Source of the DNA: Herbidospora mongoliensis
GTDB taxonomy: Bacteria > Actinomycetota > Actinomycetes > Streptosporangiales > Streptosporangiaceae
Reading direction: 5' to 3'
NCBI RefSeq assembly: GCF_001570545.1
Contig: NZ_BBXD01000034.1
Location: forward strand, 1-44,216
DNA length: 44,216 nucleotides
Positions 10,778-19,640 of this stretch are shown here, piece after piece. Every line of letters begins with the position of its first letter. Position 1 is the first letter of the stretch. Made by a program: the position numbers and the translations under genes. The notes under the pieces were generated by a model. That model saw only the letters and a program-made list of their open reading frames with translations, did no database searches and was not told the DNA's origin.

Positions 10778-11873
10778 CGCGCGCATCGAGCAGCCCACCG
10801 ATGTCCTGGTACGCATCACCACGACCAACATCTGCGGGTCGGACCTGCACATGTACGAAGGCCGGACAGACTTCGAGACAGGCCGGATCCTCGGCCACGA
10901 GAACCTCGGCGAGGTGGTCGAGATCGGACCGGCCGTCTACCACGTCCGCGTCGGCGACGTGGTCTGCATGCCGTTCAACATCTCGTGCGGCTTCTGTGAG
11001 AACTGCGAGAAGGGCCTGACGGCCTACTGCCTCACCACCAATCCCGAGCCGGGCATGGCAGGGGCGGCCTACGGTTTCGCGGACATGGGGCCCTACAGCG
11101 GCGGCCAGGCCGAGCTGTTGCGCGTGCCGTTCGGCGACGTCAACTGCCTCGTCCTCCCGGACGACGCGCAGGAGAAGCAGAACGACTACGTGATGCTCGC
11201 CGACATCTGGCCGACCGGCTGGCACGCGACTCAACTCGCCCAGGTGGAGGCGGGCGACACGGTCGTGATCTACGGAGCGGGGCCCGTCGGGCTGATGGCC
11301 GCCTACTCCGCCACGGTCAAGAGCGCGAGCAAGGTGATGGTCGTCGACCGCCACCCCGACCGGCTCGCCAAAGCCGAGGAGATCGGCGCGATCGCGATCG
11401 ACGACTCCCAGGGGTCACCGGTCGATCAGGTCATGGAGCTCACCAACGGCCTGGGCGCCGACCGGGGCTGCGAGTGCGTGGGTTACCAGGCGCACGACCC
11501 GCAGGGGAACGAGCACCCCAACATGACGCTCAACGACCTCGTCAAATCGGTCAAGTTCACCGGGACCATCGGCGTCGTGGGCGTCTTCATCCCGACGGAC
11601 CCCGGCAGCCCGGACGATCTCTTCAAGCAGGGCGAGATCGCCTTCGACTACGGGATGTTCTGGTTCAAGGGCCAGATGATCGGCAACGGCCAGTGCAACG
11701 TGAAGAGCTACAACCGGAAGCTCTCCAGGCTCATCCACGAGGGGAAGGCCCGGCCGTCCTGGGTCGTCTCACACGAACTGAACCTGGACGACGCACCGGG
11801 TGGCTACGAGCACTTCGACCGGCGGGATCCCGGCTGGACCAAGGTCGTCATCCACCCCAGCCAGCTCAACTGA
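10722..11873 (+). CDS. Zinc-dependent alcohol dehydrogenase, glutathione-independent formaldehyde dehydrogenase-like
   Basis: 383 residues, MDR family. Catalytic zinc ligands are Cys of TNICGSDLHMYEGR, the GHE motif (ILGHENLGEVVEIG) and a downstream Asp in LADIWPTGWHAT. The structural zinc lobe has three closely spaced Cys plus a fourth (SCGFCENCEKGLTAYC). The Rossmann NAD site is VVIYGAGPVGLMAAYSA. The length, the ADIWPTGWH segment and the FKGQMIGNGQCNVK region resemble NAD-dependent formaldehyde dehydrogenases of the FdhA type. It likely oxidises a small aldehyde or alcohol. A good ribosome site (GAGGAAATC) precedes ATG 10722. It is probably the last gene of the stress operon. A broken relative lies on the opposite strand just downstream. 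Confidence 0.88.
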   Translation: MRAVVYNGPRQVDVEQVPDARIEQPTDVLVRITTTNICGSDLHMYEGRTDFETGRILGHENLGEVVEIGPAVYHVRVGDVVCMPFNISCGFCENCEKGLTAYCLTTNPEPGMAGAAYGFADMGPYSGGQAELLRVPFGDVNCLVLPDDAQEKQNDYVMLADIWPTGWHATQLAQVEAGDTVVIYGAGPVGLMAAYSATVKSASKVMVVDRHPDRLAKAEEIGAIAIDDSQGSPVDQVMELTNGLGADRGCECVGYQAHDPQGNEHPNMTLNDLVKSVKFTGTIGVVGVFIPTDPGSPDDLFKQGEIAFDYGMFWFKGQMIGNGQCNVKSYNRKLSRLIHEGKARPSWVVSHELNLDDAPGGYEHFDRRDPGWTKVVIHPSQLN

Positions 11874-11916
11874 CACGCGGCCCAACGCGGCCGGCCCCGG
11901 ATGAGAGCCGACAGGC

Positions 11917-12153
11917 CTCCGTAGACGCCGATCACCGAGACCACGCCGCCGCTGCGGCACGACATGATGGCTTGGTGCAGCACGTGCGGACGGTCGCTCT
12001 CCGCCCGTACGGCCTGTTTGAGCCGGTCGTACGCGGCGATGTGCGCACTGCCGTGGGTGGCCTCGAGGCCGACGGCGTCGATGCACTTGTCCGGCCCCCG
12101 ACCGCCGTCAGTTCGAGCAGCCGCGACCGTACGTCGACCTCCTCGAAGTTCAC
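11917..12153 (-). pseudogene. Alcohol dehydrogenase fragment, frameshifted
   Basis: On the reverse strand, NFEEVDVRSRLLELTAVGG breaks frame and continues GPDKCIDAVGLEATHGSAH, then YDRLKQAVRAESDRPHVLHQ and IMSCRSGGVVSVIGVYGG. This is the middle of the cofactor/substrate region of FdhA-like zinc dehydrogenases, the same family as the intact gene next door. Both ends are missing. It is a separate diverged gene and not a copy of 10722-11873, since the matching region there differs (CECVGYQAHDPQG). Confidence 0.7.
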
Positions 12154-12346
12154 CGGCGCAGGACTTCAAGGTCGTCGGCGCCAACTAGACGGGGCCTCAC
12201 TCTGTGACCACCGCTCCAAGGGGGCGGAAAGGTTGTGGCCAGAGATGTGCCACGTGGGCGTCATCGGGGGTGCGGAGGGCACGGTGATTGGGGTGGCGGC
12301 GCAACCGGCGGCGGCTCGCCGGCGGTGAGAACGCCCGGGGGGACTC

Positions 12347-13222
12347 ATGAAAGTCGGTCTCGGCCTGCCCATCAGCGAACCTGGCGCCCTGCTGGAATGG
12401 GCTCGGCACGCGGAAGAGGGCCCGTTCAGCACGCTCGCCCTGCTGGACCGCCTCGTCTACGACAATCCCGAACCCCTGGTGGCCCTGTCCGTGCTCGCGG
12501 GGGCGACCGCCAGAATCCGCCTGCAGACCGAGGTGCTGCTCGCTCCGCTCCGCGAGCCGGCGCTGCTGGCCAAGCAGTGCGCGACCCTGGACCGCATGTC
12601 GGGAGGGCGCTTCACGCTCGGCATCGGTTTGGGAGCGCGCCGGGACGACTACGAGGCCGTGGGTGTGGACGTCCACCGGCGGGGAGCGCGGCTCGACGAG
12701 ATGCTGGAAGTGATGCGCCGTGTCTGGTCGGGCGGGCCGTCCGGCGAGGGGATCGGCCCGATCGGGCCCGAGCCCGGCCGCCGGGGTGGCCCGGAAATGC
12801 TGTTCGGCGCCTTCAGCCCGGCCGGGATCCGGCGCGCCGCCCGCGTGGGGGACGGCTTCCTGTGCGCGGCGCACCTGTCCGACGCCGGGGACCTGTTCCG
12901 GGCCACCGAGACGGAGTGGCAGGCCCAGGGACGCACGGGGCGCCCCCGGCTGGTCGCCCAAGTCAACGCCGCCCTGGGACCGGATCACCTGATCAAGGAG
13001 GCACGCGACCGGCTGTACGACTACTACAGCGGCCCTCAGTACATGAACCTGCCGGCCGGCTTCGCGGAGGGCGCGGCGGCGGGCCTGCTCACCACCCCCG
13101 GCCAGATCCGCGATACGGCTATCCGGATGGGGGACGTCGGCGCCGACGAGGTCATGTTCTACTGCTGGGCCTCGGACGTGACCCAGGTGGATCGCTTCGC
13201 CGAGGCGCTCAGTGGTGCGTGA
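12347..13222 (+). CDS. Luciferase-like (LLM class) flavin/F420-dependent oxidoreductase
   Basis: 291 residues with a TIM-barrel LLM pattern: MKVGLGLPISEPG at the first strand, ALSVLAGATARIRLQTEVLL, and the conserved KQCATLDRMSGGRFTLGIGLG with the GR.xLGIGxG signature. The C-terminal helix region contains TTPGQIRDTAIRMGDVGADE. In actinomycetes such proteins usually use coenzyme F420. The substrate is unknown. The ribosome site GGGGGGAC lies 5 nt before the ATG. No obvious operon partners; the gene stands alone between a pseudogene and a short secreted-protein gene on the other strand. Confidence 0.85.
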   Translation: MKVGLGLPISEPGALLEWARHAEEGPFSTLALLDRLVYDNPEPLVALSVLAGATARIRLQTEVLLAPLREPALLAKQCATLDRMSGGRFTLGIGLGARRDDYEAVGVDVHRRGARLDEMLEVMRRVWSGGPSGEGIGPIGPEPGRRGGPEMLFGAFSPAGIRRAARVGDGFLCAAHLSDAGDLFRATETEWQAQGRTGRPRLVAQVNAALGPDHLIKEARDRLYDYYSGPQYMNLPAGFAEGAAAGLLTTPGQIRDTAIRMGDVGADEVMFYCWASDVTQVDRFAEALSGA

Positions 13223-13442
13223 AAGCCGGCGATGCCCTGCGGCCGCGACGGAACGCGCGGGCGAGGCGCAAGCCGGGCGCCTCACAGATCTGCGTGCAGT
13301 GAGCTGCGGCCGAACAGGTAGGGCAGGGCCCATCTCACCAGGGCTCGCGCCGACGCTCTACCGACGGCGCCTGGGGGGGAAGTCTTCGATGGGGCCGTGA
13401 ACAGCGGGGACGCACGGCGTCCCGGCAGGCTCGAATCGGACG

Positions 13443-13757
13443 TTAATCACGCGTGAGGCGCTTGTTGATGACGCGTTTGTTGATGACACGTCTGGCGATG
13501 ACGCGTCTGAGAATGACGCGTCTGACGACGATGCGTTGAGGGCCGAGCGCGTTGTTTCCGCTGACAGACTCGTTGCCACTGTTGGGGGAGTTTTTGATGT
13601 TGGAGAAGTTACCGCTGTTCACACCCAACTTGTCGCCCCGGTAGTTGCCGCTGTTGTAAGTGTTGCCTTTGCCGTTGGGGATGTCGCTCACCTCGCCAGC
13701 AGCCGAGCCGGCGACGATCGAGGCAATGGTCAAGGCGGCGAGGTGCATCATGATCAT
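13443..13757 (-). CDS. Small secreted protein with Asn/Gly-rich centre and Arg-Val-Ile repeats
   Basis: 104 residues from ATG 13757. Residues 1-21 are a short signal peptide (MHLAALTIASIVAGSAAG). The middle is rich in N, G and S (NSGNYRGDKLGVNSGNF, SPNSGNESVSGNNA). The C-terminal 30 residues repeat a basic R-V-I unit (RRVILRRVIARRVINKRVI), encoded by degenerate 12-15 bp repeats around GATGACGCGT at 13445-13530. I do not recognise the family. The middle resembles chaplin-like or pentapeptide-like low-complexity secreted peptides only loosely. A longer frame upstream (to 14012) lacks a signal sequence in place, so ATG 13757 is preferred; an AGGAG lies rather far upstream (about 24 nt). Confidence 0.55.
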   Translation of the reverse strand: MIMMHLAALTIASIVAGSAAGEVSDIPNGKGNTYNSGNYRGDKLGVNSGNFSNIKNSPNSGNESVSGNNALGPQRIVVRRVILRRVIARRVINKRVINKRLTRD

Positions 13758-14242
13758 CGTTGTACGCCCTGCTTGATTGAGGTCTCCTGGACGCCGCTCA
13801 CCTGCGCGCGGCGGAGAATTATGGGATGGGTAGCAGCTGAACAGGCGGTCGCCTACAGGGAGAAGGCCGGCGGCAAGCCGACTGCTCTGCCGGGTAACTG
13901 GGAGACCGCACCGTGAGGGAATTGCGTGGCCTTGCCGGAAGGGCGATCGGCCCTTGCGGCAGAGGTGCTCAGCGCCATCCCGCATCCAGCTGTGAATGTC
14001 TTGGCCGCCCATACCCAGACGTCACGGGTACCTCCCTATATACAAGCGCGAGGCTATCAGGAGTGATCGGCCTATTACGGGTCGTGACGGCTTACCGCGC
14101 GCCGGAGCGCCAGCCATGTGAATCGTCCTTTGATGGATCGACGCTTGCCGCTCATGCCTATCGGCCTTCTGGGGTGTCATTTGCCTCTTGGTGGTGGGCA
14201 AGTGAACGAAGGCGGGGCAGGTCCCCATGAGGGGGCATCGTT
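13758..14242. other. Intergenic region between divergent genes
   Basis: About 485 bp between the small secreted protein gene and the dehydrogenase at 14243. No frame with coding character or known motif. It must carry both promoters. The ribosome site GAGGGGG for 14243 is at its right end. Confidence 0.45.
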
Positions 14243-15124
14243 ATGAAGAAGGGACAGCCGGGGCGTACCGGTCTGCGAGTGGCAGTCATCGGGACGGGGC
14301 TGATGGGTTCGGCGATGGCGCGGCGCATGGTCGGCCAGGGCCTCGACGTGTACGCGTGGAACAGGTCCGTCGACAAGCTGGAGCCACTCACCGCCGTGGG
14401 GGTGAAGGCGGCGGCGAGTCCGGAGGAGGCCGTCGAAGAGGCCGACGTGGTCATCACCATGGTGCCCACGGGCGATGTGGTCGCCTCGCTGGCCGACCGC
14501 TTCCTGCCCGCGATGCGTACGGACGCCGTCTGGCTGCAGATGAGCACCGTCGGGGGCGCGTGGACCGACCGGCTGGTCCGGCAGGCCGCCGAGGCCGGGC
14601 GGCCGATGCTCGACTGCCCGGTCTCGGGCAGCAGCGAACCGGCGGCTCACGGCACCTTGACGCTGATCGTCTCCGGCGCCGAGGACGCGCTCGAACGTGC
14701 CCGGCCCGTCTTGGACGTGCTCGGCACGCACACCTTGTACGTGGGCGCGGCGGGCCAGGCCTCCCGAATAAAGCTGATCGTCAACAGTTGGATGGCGGCG
14801 TCGGTCGTGGCCATGGCCGACACTCTGCTCGCCTGCAGGCAGCTGAGCGTGGATCCCGCCCTGGTACTGCAGGTGCTGGACGAGGGGCCTCTGCGCATGC
14901 CGTACGCGATGCAGAAAGCCGAAGAGATCCGCGCCCACCACTACCCGCCGGGATTCCCGCTCGCTCTCGCGCTCAAAGATCTCACCCTGCTGGCCGACGA
15001 GCGCGATGACCCCTCCCGCCTGGGCAGCCTGCTGCGGCAGGCGCTCCAGCAGGTGGTGGACGCGGGCCACAGCCGCGAGGACATCGCCGCCGTGGCCGAA
15101 CAACTGGGCAAACCTATACCGTGA
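14243..15124 (+). CDS. NAD(P)-dependent 3-hydroxyisobutyrate dehydrogenase-family oxidoreductase
   Basis: 293 residues. The Rossmann motif is VAVIGTGLMGSAMARRM (residues 13-29). The substrate-binding loop is DCPVSGSSEPAAHGTLTLI and the catalytic lysine region is GQASRIKLIVNSWM with Lys177 and Asn181 in the expected places. The all-alpha dimerisation domain makes up the C-terminal half. Family members oxidise beta-hydroxyacids (3-hydroxyisobutyrate, tartronate semialdehyde, GLYR/succinic semialdehyde types), and the substrate cannot be chosen from sequence. Well-placed ribosome site (GAGGGGG, 7 nt). No operon partner; a Dps-like gene fragment follows on the opposite strand. Confidence 0.88.
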   Translation: MKKGQPGRTGLRVAVIGTGLMGSAMARRMVGQGLDVYAWNRSVDKLEPLTAVGVKAAASPEEAVEEADVVITMVPTGDVVASLADRFLPAMRTDAVWLQMSTVGGAWTDRLVRQAAEAGRPMLDCPVSGSSEPAAHGTLTLIVSGAEDALERARPVLDVLGTHTLYVGAAGQASRIKLIVNSWMAASVVAMADTLLACRQLSVDPALVLQVLDEGPLRMPYAMQKAEEIRAHHYPPGFPLALALKDLTLLADERDDPSRLGSLLRQALQQVVDAGHSREDIAAVAEQLGKPIP

Positions 15125-15138
15125 CCGCGAGGAGCTGA

Positions 15139-15267
15139 TCAGCCGCGCGGTGCCTCGACCAGATGCTCGATCAGGAACCAGGTCTGCAGCTCACCGGTGC
15201 GGATGACCTGGGAGACCAGCAGGTCGTTGGTGCCGTCGTCACCCTTCTCCTGGGTACGGGAGGCGGC
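15139..15267 (-). pseudogene. C-terminal fragment of a Dps/ferritin-like protein
   Basis: The reverse strand reads RTQEKGDDGTNDLLVSQVIR, then TGELQTWFLIEHLVEAPRG and a stop at 15139. This resembles the last two helices of Dps-type ferritin proteins (GD.GT.DLL...R..ELQ.WF..EHL). No start or upstream helices are found, so it is a truncated remnant about 40 residues long. Dps would fit the stress theme of the region. The call rests on a short match. Confidence 0.5.
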
Positions 15268-15414
15268 GTCGTGACTTTTGTCCCTACCGGGTTCGAGGAA
15301 CCATCTGCAGCCCTGTTCTCCGCCATCGGGACACGCTTGCGTGTCGGCCCAGAGCGCCGATCACCGGAGCCATAGCATTTGAGCCCCCCTGGACGTTGCG
15401 CGTGAGGGGGACCG

Positions 15415-16881
15415 ATGTCCGCGATCAGCTTCAAGGCAACTGCGCGGCCGAAAAGGCCGACAGGCAGAGGGCGGATGCTGGTCGGCCTGGTCGTGGCCAC
15501 GGCCGTCGCGATCAGCGGCTGCGGCGGCTCCCCTGCGGATTCCCCCGTCGCCGCGGTAAGCCCCGGCGGAACCGAAACAGCCCAGCCCGCGCTGCGCGAG
15601 CCTCGCCAGCTGGTCAGCCGCGACAAGACGCTACGGGTCCGGCTGGTGGCCCAGATGCGCACCGTGGACCTGGGGGGCAAGCAGGTGCGGGCGTTGACCT
15701 ACAACGGTGAGTACATGCCGCCCACGATCCGGCTGCGGCCGGGTGACCGGCTCGATCTGACCCTGGTCAACATGCTGCCGGAGCACACCAACCTGCACAC
15801 CCACGGCTGGCACGTCTCACCGCGCGGCAATTCCGACAACGTCTACCTGCACATCCACCCCGGGCAGACCTACCACTACAGCTACCGGCTGCCGAAGGAC
15901 CTGGCGCCGGGAACCTACTGGTACCACTCCCATGCCCACCCGTTCAGCGAACCGCAGGTGCTGGCCGGCCTGTCGGGCGCCATCATCATCGACGGACTCG
16001 AAAAGCACCTGCCGCCCGAGCTACGGAACATCACCCAGCGCCTCATCGCGCTGAAGGACTTCCAGGTCCGGGACGGTGCGATCCCGACCGCGAACATCGA
16101 CAGCAACGCCCCCACCACCCGCACCATCAACGGGCAGATCGACCCCGTCATCACGATCCGGCCCGGGGAGACGCAACTGTGGCGGATGGCCAACATCGGC
16201 GCCGACATCGCCTACAAGGTCAATCTGCCGGGGACTCCTTTCCTCGTCATCGCGCAGGACGCCAACCCCGTCGACGAGCCGTGGGGCGCCGACACGATCG
16301 TCATGCCCCCGGGAAGCCGCTTCGACGTCCTGGTGCAGGGCCCCGCCGCGGGGCGCAGCACGCTGCGAACCCTCGCATACACCACTGGCCCGGCGGGCGA
16401 CGACTACCCGGAGAAGACCCTGGCCACCGTGCACTCCACGGGCCAGCCGATGACCCCCGCAGCTCTGCCCACGGCCTTCGCCTCCTTCGACGACCTCGCC
16501 AAGGACAAGATCGACCGCCGACGCACCATCACCTTCTCCGAGAACAGCGATTCAACCCAGTTCTACATCGGCGGCAAACAATTCGCCCCCGACCGGATCG
16601 ACGTCCGCGCCCGGCTCAACACCACCGAGGAATGGACGGTGAAAAACCTCGCCGACGAGGAACACACCTTCCACATCCACGTCAACGACTTCCAACTCAT
16701 GAGCATCAACGGCAAGCCCTACAACGCCCGCGGCTGGCAGGACACCGTCCAGCTCCCCGTCCGTGGGCAGGTTGTCATCAGGATGCGCTTCCTCAACTAC
16801 CTCGGGAAGTATCCCTTCCACTGCCACATCCTCAACCACGAGGACCACGGCATGATGGCCAACATCGAAGTAGTCGCCTGA
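15415..16881 (+). CDS. Lipid-anchored multicopper oxidase
   Basis: 488 residues. Residues 1-36 are a lipoprotein signal (LVVATAVAISGC, lipobox Cys36), so it sits on the outside of the membrane. Cupredoxin domain 1 has HTHGWHVSPRG and WYHSHAHPF. Domain 3 has HTFHIHVNDF and the type 1/trinuclear motif YPFHCHILNHEDHGMM with the axial Met. All four copper-binding His clusters are intact. Such enzymes oxidise Cu(I), Mn, phenols or similar with reduction of O2 to water. GAGGGGG is correctly spaced before the ATG. It is not next to copper transport genes, so copper tolerance is only one possibility. Confidence 0.93.
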   Translation: MSAISFKATARPKRPTGRGRMLVGLVVATAVAISGCGGSPADSPVAAVSPGGTETAQPALREPRQLVSRDKTLRVRLVAQMRTVDLGGKQVRALTYNGEYMPPTIRLRPGDRLDLTLVNMLPEHTNLHTHGWHVSPRGNSDNVYLHIHPGQTYHYSYRLPKDLAPGTYWYHSHAHPFSEPQVLAGLSGAIIIDGLEKHLPPELRNITQRLIALKDFQVRDGAIPTANIDSNAPTTRTINGQIDPVITIRPGETQLWRMANIGADIAYKVNLPGTPFLVIAQDANPVDEPWGADTIVMPPGSRFDVLVQGPAAGRSTLRTLAYTTGPAGDDYPEKTLATVHSTGQPMTPAALPTAFASFDDLAKDKIDRRRTITFSENSDSTQFYIGGKQFAPDRIDVRARLNTTEEWTVKNLADEEHTFHIHVNDFQLMSINGKPYNARGWQDTVQLPVRGQVVIRMRFLNYLGKYPFHCHILNHEDHGMMANIEVVA

Positions 16882-17014
16882 CCCGAAATCAGCTCCAGGC
16901 GCCTGATTGCGTCAACCGGGGAACGCGCTCGCGAAGGAAGTGGGCCAGCTTCTAGTGGTCGTGTTCGGCGGTTGTTCTCTCAGGTTGACGGGTTCGAGAT
17001 CGGAAAACGACGGC

Positions 17015-17029
17015 GCGGGAGCGTCCCGC
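17015..17029. terminator. Possible short terminator hairpin between convergent genes
   Basis: GCGGGA, three-base loop GCG, TCCCGC, located between the ends of the multicopper oxidase (16881) and the SpoIIE phosphatase (17097). The stem is GC-rich but only 6 bp and lacks a T-tract. Confidence 0.3.
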
Positions 17030-17046
17030 CCGGATGACGACGGCCA

Positions 17047-17062
17047 TGTAATCTATATTACA
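17047..17062. repeat. AT-rich perfect inverted repeat (operator-like)
   Basis: TGTAAT-CTAT-ATTACA is a perfect 6-bp inverted repeat in an AT-rich island (17043-17085) that stands out from high-GC surroundings. It looks like a MarR/ArsR/TetR-type operator with a promoter, yet it lies between two convergent gene ends with no start codon nearby. It may serve a lost gene or an unseen RNA. Confidence 0.4.
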
Positions 17063-17096
17063 AGTAGGTAATGTGGCTTACTTTAACCGTACCGAC

Positions 17097-19106
17097 TCAG
17101 GAGACGGACCGGATGCGGGCCAGGAGCAGGGCGACGTCGTCCTCGGCGGGGGCGTCGCCCACGAGGTCGCCGATCACGGCCGTGCACACGCTGTCGAGCG
17201 TGGCGGACCCCGGCGCCGCGCGGGTGAGGGCTTCGGCGAGCCTGGCCATGCCCGCGTCGAGGTCTGCCTGCCGCGTCTCGATCAGGCCGTCGGTGTAAAG
17301 GGCCAGCAGAGTTCCCGCCGGCAGGGGCAGGTCGTGTGACCGGAAGGTGCCCAAGCCCACGCCGATCGGGGTGCCGGCGGGCAGCTCGGGGAACGTCACC
17401 TCCCCGGACGGGGACACGATCGCGGGCGGCGGATGCCCCGCCGTGGCCATGGTGCAGCGGCCGGTCCGGGGGTCGTAGACCGCGTACAGGCAGGTCGCGC
17501 CCATGGAGTCGAGGCCGCGCACGTCCTCGGCCATCAGGTGGTCGAGGTGGGTGAGCAACTCGTCCGGCGGCAGGTCCAAGTAGGCCAGGGCGCGCACGGC
17601 GGTGCGCAGCCGGCCCATGGTGGCCGCGGCGTTGACGCCGTGCCCGGTCACGTCGCCGACGACCAGGGCGATCCGCTCGCCGGGCAGGTGGATGACGTCG
17701 TACCAGTCGCCGCCCACTCCCCCGCGCGCGTCGGAGGGCAGGTAACGCGAGGCCACCTCGACGCTGCCGCTGCCGCACAGGTCGTCCGGCAGCAGGTCGC
17801 GCTGGAGCGCGAGCGCGGTCAGCCGCTCGCGCGTGTACTGGCGGGCGTTGTCCAGGCACAGCGCGGCGCGGGTGACGAGTTCCTCGGCCACCAGCAGGTC
17901 GTCGCGGGAGAAGGGAGCGGGGTTGGCGGTGCGCGCGAACACCGCGACGCCGAGCAGGTCGCCGCGCGCCTCCAGCGGAACGACCATCAGCGAGTGCATG
18001 CCGGTGGCGTGGATGATCCGCGCCCGGCGGGGGTCCAGATCCAGCCAGGTCCCGGGCGAGGTGTCCAGCACGGGCGCGAAGTACGACCGGCGCGAGCGCA
18101 GGACCTCCATGAACGGCGATCGGGGCGGCACGAACACGGTCTCCTCGCGCTTCCAGAGCGACTCGGGCGCGCCGTCGTACACCGAGGCCACGCCGGCCCG
18201 CCGGAAGAGGGGTTCGCCGACGCCGGTCGTGGCGTGCCGCCGCTGGGGCTCGGCCCCGGGCAGCATCACGTCCGGCAGGTCGACGGTCACGAAGTCGGCG
18301 AGGACCGGAACGGCCAGCTCGGCCAGTTCCTGGGCGGTGCTCATGACGTCCAGAGTGCTGACGAGCCGGACACCGGCCTCGCGCAGCAGATCGAGGTGGT
18401 CGCGCGCCTTGCTGTCGCTGAAGTCCAGCACCACCGAGCACACGCCCAGCGTCCGTCCGTCCGCACCCGTCAGGGGCAGCAGCGAGACCGACAGCACGCG
18501 CTCCCGGCCGCCGTAGGACCAGTGGGCCTCGCGGTCGATCTTGGGCCGCCCGTCGGCGAGCACCTCGCGCACCGCGTCCCCCACCCCCTCGTTGTCGACC
18601 CCTGGGATGACCTCGGTCAGAGAACGGCCGATCCGGTAGTAGGGGTAGCCGTCGCGGAGCTGCTCGGCCGCCTCGTTGAACCAGACGCAGCGCAGGTCCC
18701 GGTCCCAGATCGCCATGGCGACGGGAAAACTGCTCATCAGCGACTCCAGCAGCGCGCCGGTGTCGGTGGACAGGTCGATGTCGACCGGGATCGCCGACAG
18801 CAGCCAGGACTCCTGCGGACATTGGGCATCGTCACCCAGAGTGAGCGGCGCGGCGTCGGCCCGCACCATGACCACCTCGCCGTCCCGCCGCCGCACCTCC
18901 ATCATTCCGACACGCGGCAGGGGCGCGCCGGCGTCCTCAGGCGGGAGGAGCGTGTCGATGGGACGGCCGAACATGTCGGCCGCGGGATAGCCGGTGAGCT
19001 CCTCGGCGGCCCGCGTCCACCCGATCACCGACCCCGCTTTGTCGACGACGGCGACCGCGGGGGCCGCGGGGGCCACTCCTCCGTGGACGCGATCGGCTGC
19101 CTTCAT
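17097..19106 (-). CDS. PAS-PAS-GAF-SpoIIE serine phosphatase
   Basis: 669 residues. PAS 1 (residues 15-110) contains GWTRAAEELTGYPAADMFGR. PAS 2 (130-240) contains AIWDRDLRCVWFNEAAEQLR. The GAF domain (about 255-420) ends FSRDDLLVAEELVTRAAL. The PP2C-like SpoIIE domain (about 440-665) has metal-binding acidic motifs GGDWYDVIHL, VVGDVTGHGVNAA, LYTDGLIETR and a final EDDVALLLARI. Such proteins sense a ligand or redox state and dephosphorylate anti-anti-sigma factors to switch on stress sigma factors. No STAS or anti-sigma gene is adjacent in this window. Confidence 0.93.
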   Translation of the reverse strand: MKAADRVHGGVAPAAPAVAVVDKAGSVIGWTRAAEELTGYPAADMFGRPIDTLLPPEDAGAPLPRVGMMEVRRRDGEVVMVRADAAPLTLGDDAQCPQESWLLSAIPVDIDLSTDTGALLESLMSSFPVAMAIWDRDLRCVWFNEAAEQLRDGYPYYRIGRSLTEVIPGVDNEGVGDAVREVLADGRPKIDREAHWSYGGRERVLSVSLLPLTGADGRTLGVCSVVLDFSDSKARDHLDLLREAGVRLVSTLDVMSTAQELAELAVPVLADFVTVDLPDVMLPGAEPQRRHATTGVGEPLFRRAGVASVYDGAPESLWKREETVFVPPRSPFMEVLRSRRSYFAPVLDTSPGTWLDLDPRRARIIHATGMHSLMVVPLEARGDLLGVAVFARTANPAPFSRDDLLVAEELVTRAALCLDNARQYTRERLTALALQRDLLPDDLCGSGSVEVASRYLPSDARGGVGGDWYDVIHLPGERIALVVGDVTGHGVNAAATMGRLRTAVRALAYLDLPPDELLTHLDHLMAEDVRGLDSMGATCLYAVYDPRTGRCTMATAGHPPPAIVSPSGEVTFPELPAGTPIGVGLGTFRSHDLPLPAGTLLALYTDGLIETRQADLDAGMARLAEALTRAAPGSATLDSVCTAVIGDLVGDAPAEDDVALLLARIRSVS

Positions 19107-19640
19107 GCCATCACTCAGCTTCGATGGGGGACGAGTTCGCTGCCAGGAATGTCAGAATAACGGCACCTACCTGCGATTATTCAATCTTGGCCAAGCCTTG
19201 TGACGACATATACGGTCACGAGGGCTGGACGGTCAGCGCCTGATGGCGGCGTGCTCGAGATGCTCAGCCTGTTCGACCCTCAGTCGCTCTCTTGGGACAT
19301 CCCCGCGATCGGGTTCTCTCTCGGTTCGACACCCCGCAAGATCACCACGCCAGTCATCGCCGCCAGCGATCAGTGAACGCGGGCAAGCACCCCTCGGTCG
19401 CCTCGCTCTACCGGGCATTGGCCGAAGTCGAGGACTCCGCAACAGACGACGGCCTGCCGCTGCGACCCAAGCCCGTCCGCATCCGCCGACTCGGGATCCG
19501 CTCACCCCCGAGGAGATGTCTGCGTGAACGCCTCGCCTGGACACGGAGATCCGCAGCTAGACCCCATGATCGACGATTCATGCCGGTCTCAAGGCCGGGT
19601 CCTTCGCCGTTCACACAAGAGACCGTCCTGTGCGAGGCGC
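19107..19640. other. Intergenic stretch, no supported gene
   Basis: Short frames on the forward strand (for example 19376-19527, VNAGKHPSVASLYRALAEVE) show no recognisable domain and lack proper ribosome sites. The left part carries the promoter of the SpoIIE phosphatase. Likely eroded DNA. Confidence 0.4.

Noticed and set aside
17433-19160. Forward-strand frame opposite the SpoIIE phosphatase
   Set aside because: The reverse strand has all SpoIIE, PAS and GAF motifs; the forward frame has none.
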